A DNA stretch of 5,826 nt from Actinomycetes bacterium (lineage in GTDB: Bacteria > Actinomycetota > Actinomycetes > Actinomycetales > Cellulomonadaceae). The translations under genes and the position numbers were made by a program. Shown in pieces: positions 5,780 to 5,826 of this stretch. Below the pieces are notes generated by a model, which saw nothing but the letters and a program-made list of their open reading frames with translations, did no database searches and was not told the origin of the DNA. Location of the stretch: the NCBI GenBank assembly GCA_023438885.1, contig JAEXPS010000131.1, positions 1 to 5,826 on the forward strand. The letters run 5' to 3'. The number at the start of each line of letters is the position of its first letter. Position 1 is the stretch's first letter.

Positions 5780-5826
5780 CCCCGGGCGCGGGTCATGGGG
5801 GGCGGGGGGCGGCGCGGGCCGTGGCC
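5780..5826. other. G-rich tail downstream of the helicase, no gene seen
   Basis: These 47 bp after the helicase stop show no start, ribosome site or frame with support. On the plus strand there are G-runs at 5784-5786, 5790-5792, 5797-5802, 5804-5809 and 5816-5818 with short loops, fitting the four-run G-quadruplex pattern. No clear terminator hairpin is visible before the edge. Confidence 0.5.

Overview
The window is chromosomal DNA of very high G+C content from an actinobacterium. Codon third positions are almost all G or C, GTG starts are used, one surface protein carries an LAXTG-type (class E) sortase signal, and a helicase belongs to the SftH/MrfA/YprA group. An order such as Pseudonocardiales, Streptomycetales or Micrococcales is plausible, but the sequence alone does not decide. 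There are five protein-coding genes and no RNA gene, CRISPR array or insertion sequence that I can see.

Layout. The left edge to 1558 is a minus-strand pair, pxpA then pxpB, for two subunits of the ATP-dependent 5-oxoprolinase that recycles 5-oxoproline to glutamate. The genes are 2 bp apart. pxpB runs off the left edge, its last codons overlapping a perfect 22-bp palindrome at positions 1-22. No pxpC sequence is visible. A divergent spacer (1559-1703) separates pxpA from a plus-strand gene (1704-2276) for a membrane-anchored VanY-type peptidase of family M15. That gene converges on a minus-strand gene (2310-3161) for a secreted, repeat-rich, probably sortase-anchored surface protein, with a hairpin between the two stop codons. 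A second divergent spacer (3162-3376) leads to the plus-strand helicase gene (3377-5779). The last 47 bp are G-rich and hold no gene.

How the parts relate. The peptidase and the surface protein both act at the envelope but are convergent, so they are not co-transcribed. pxpAB is a metabolic unit. The helicase is probably a separate DNA-repair function. I see no convincing new multi-gene system. The most checkable curiosities are a lone TTA codon in the helicase, the surface-protein architecture with an in-frame 24-bp minisatellite, spaced TCTCA repeats upstream of the helicase, the edge palindrome with an unusual PxpB tail, and a G-quadruplex-type motif just after the helicase stop.
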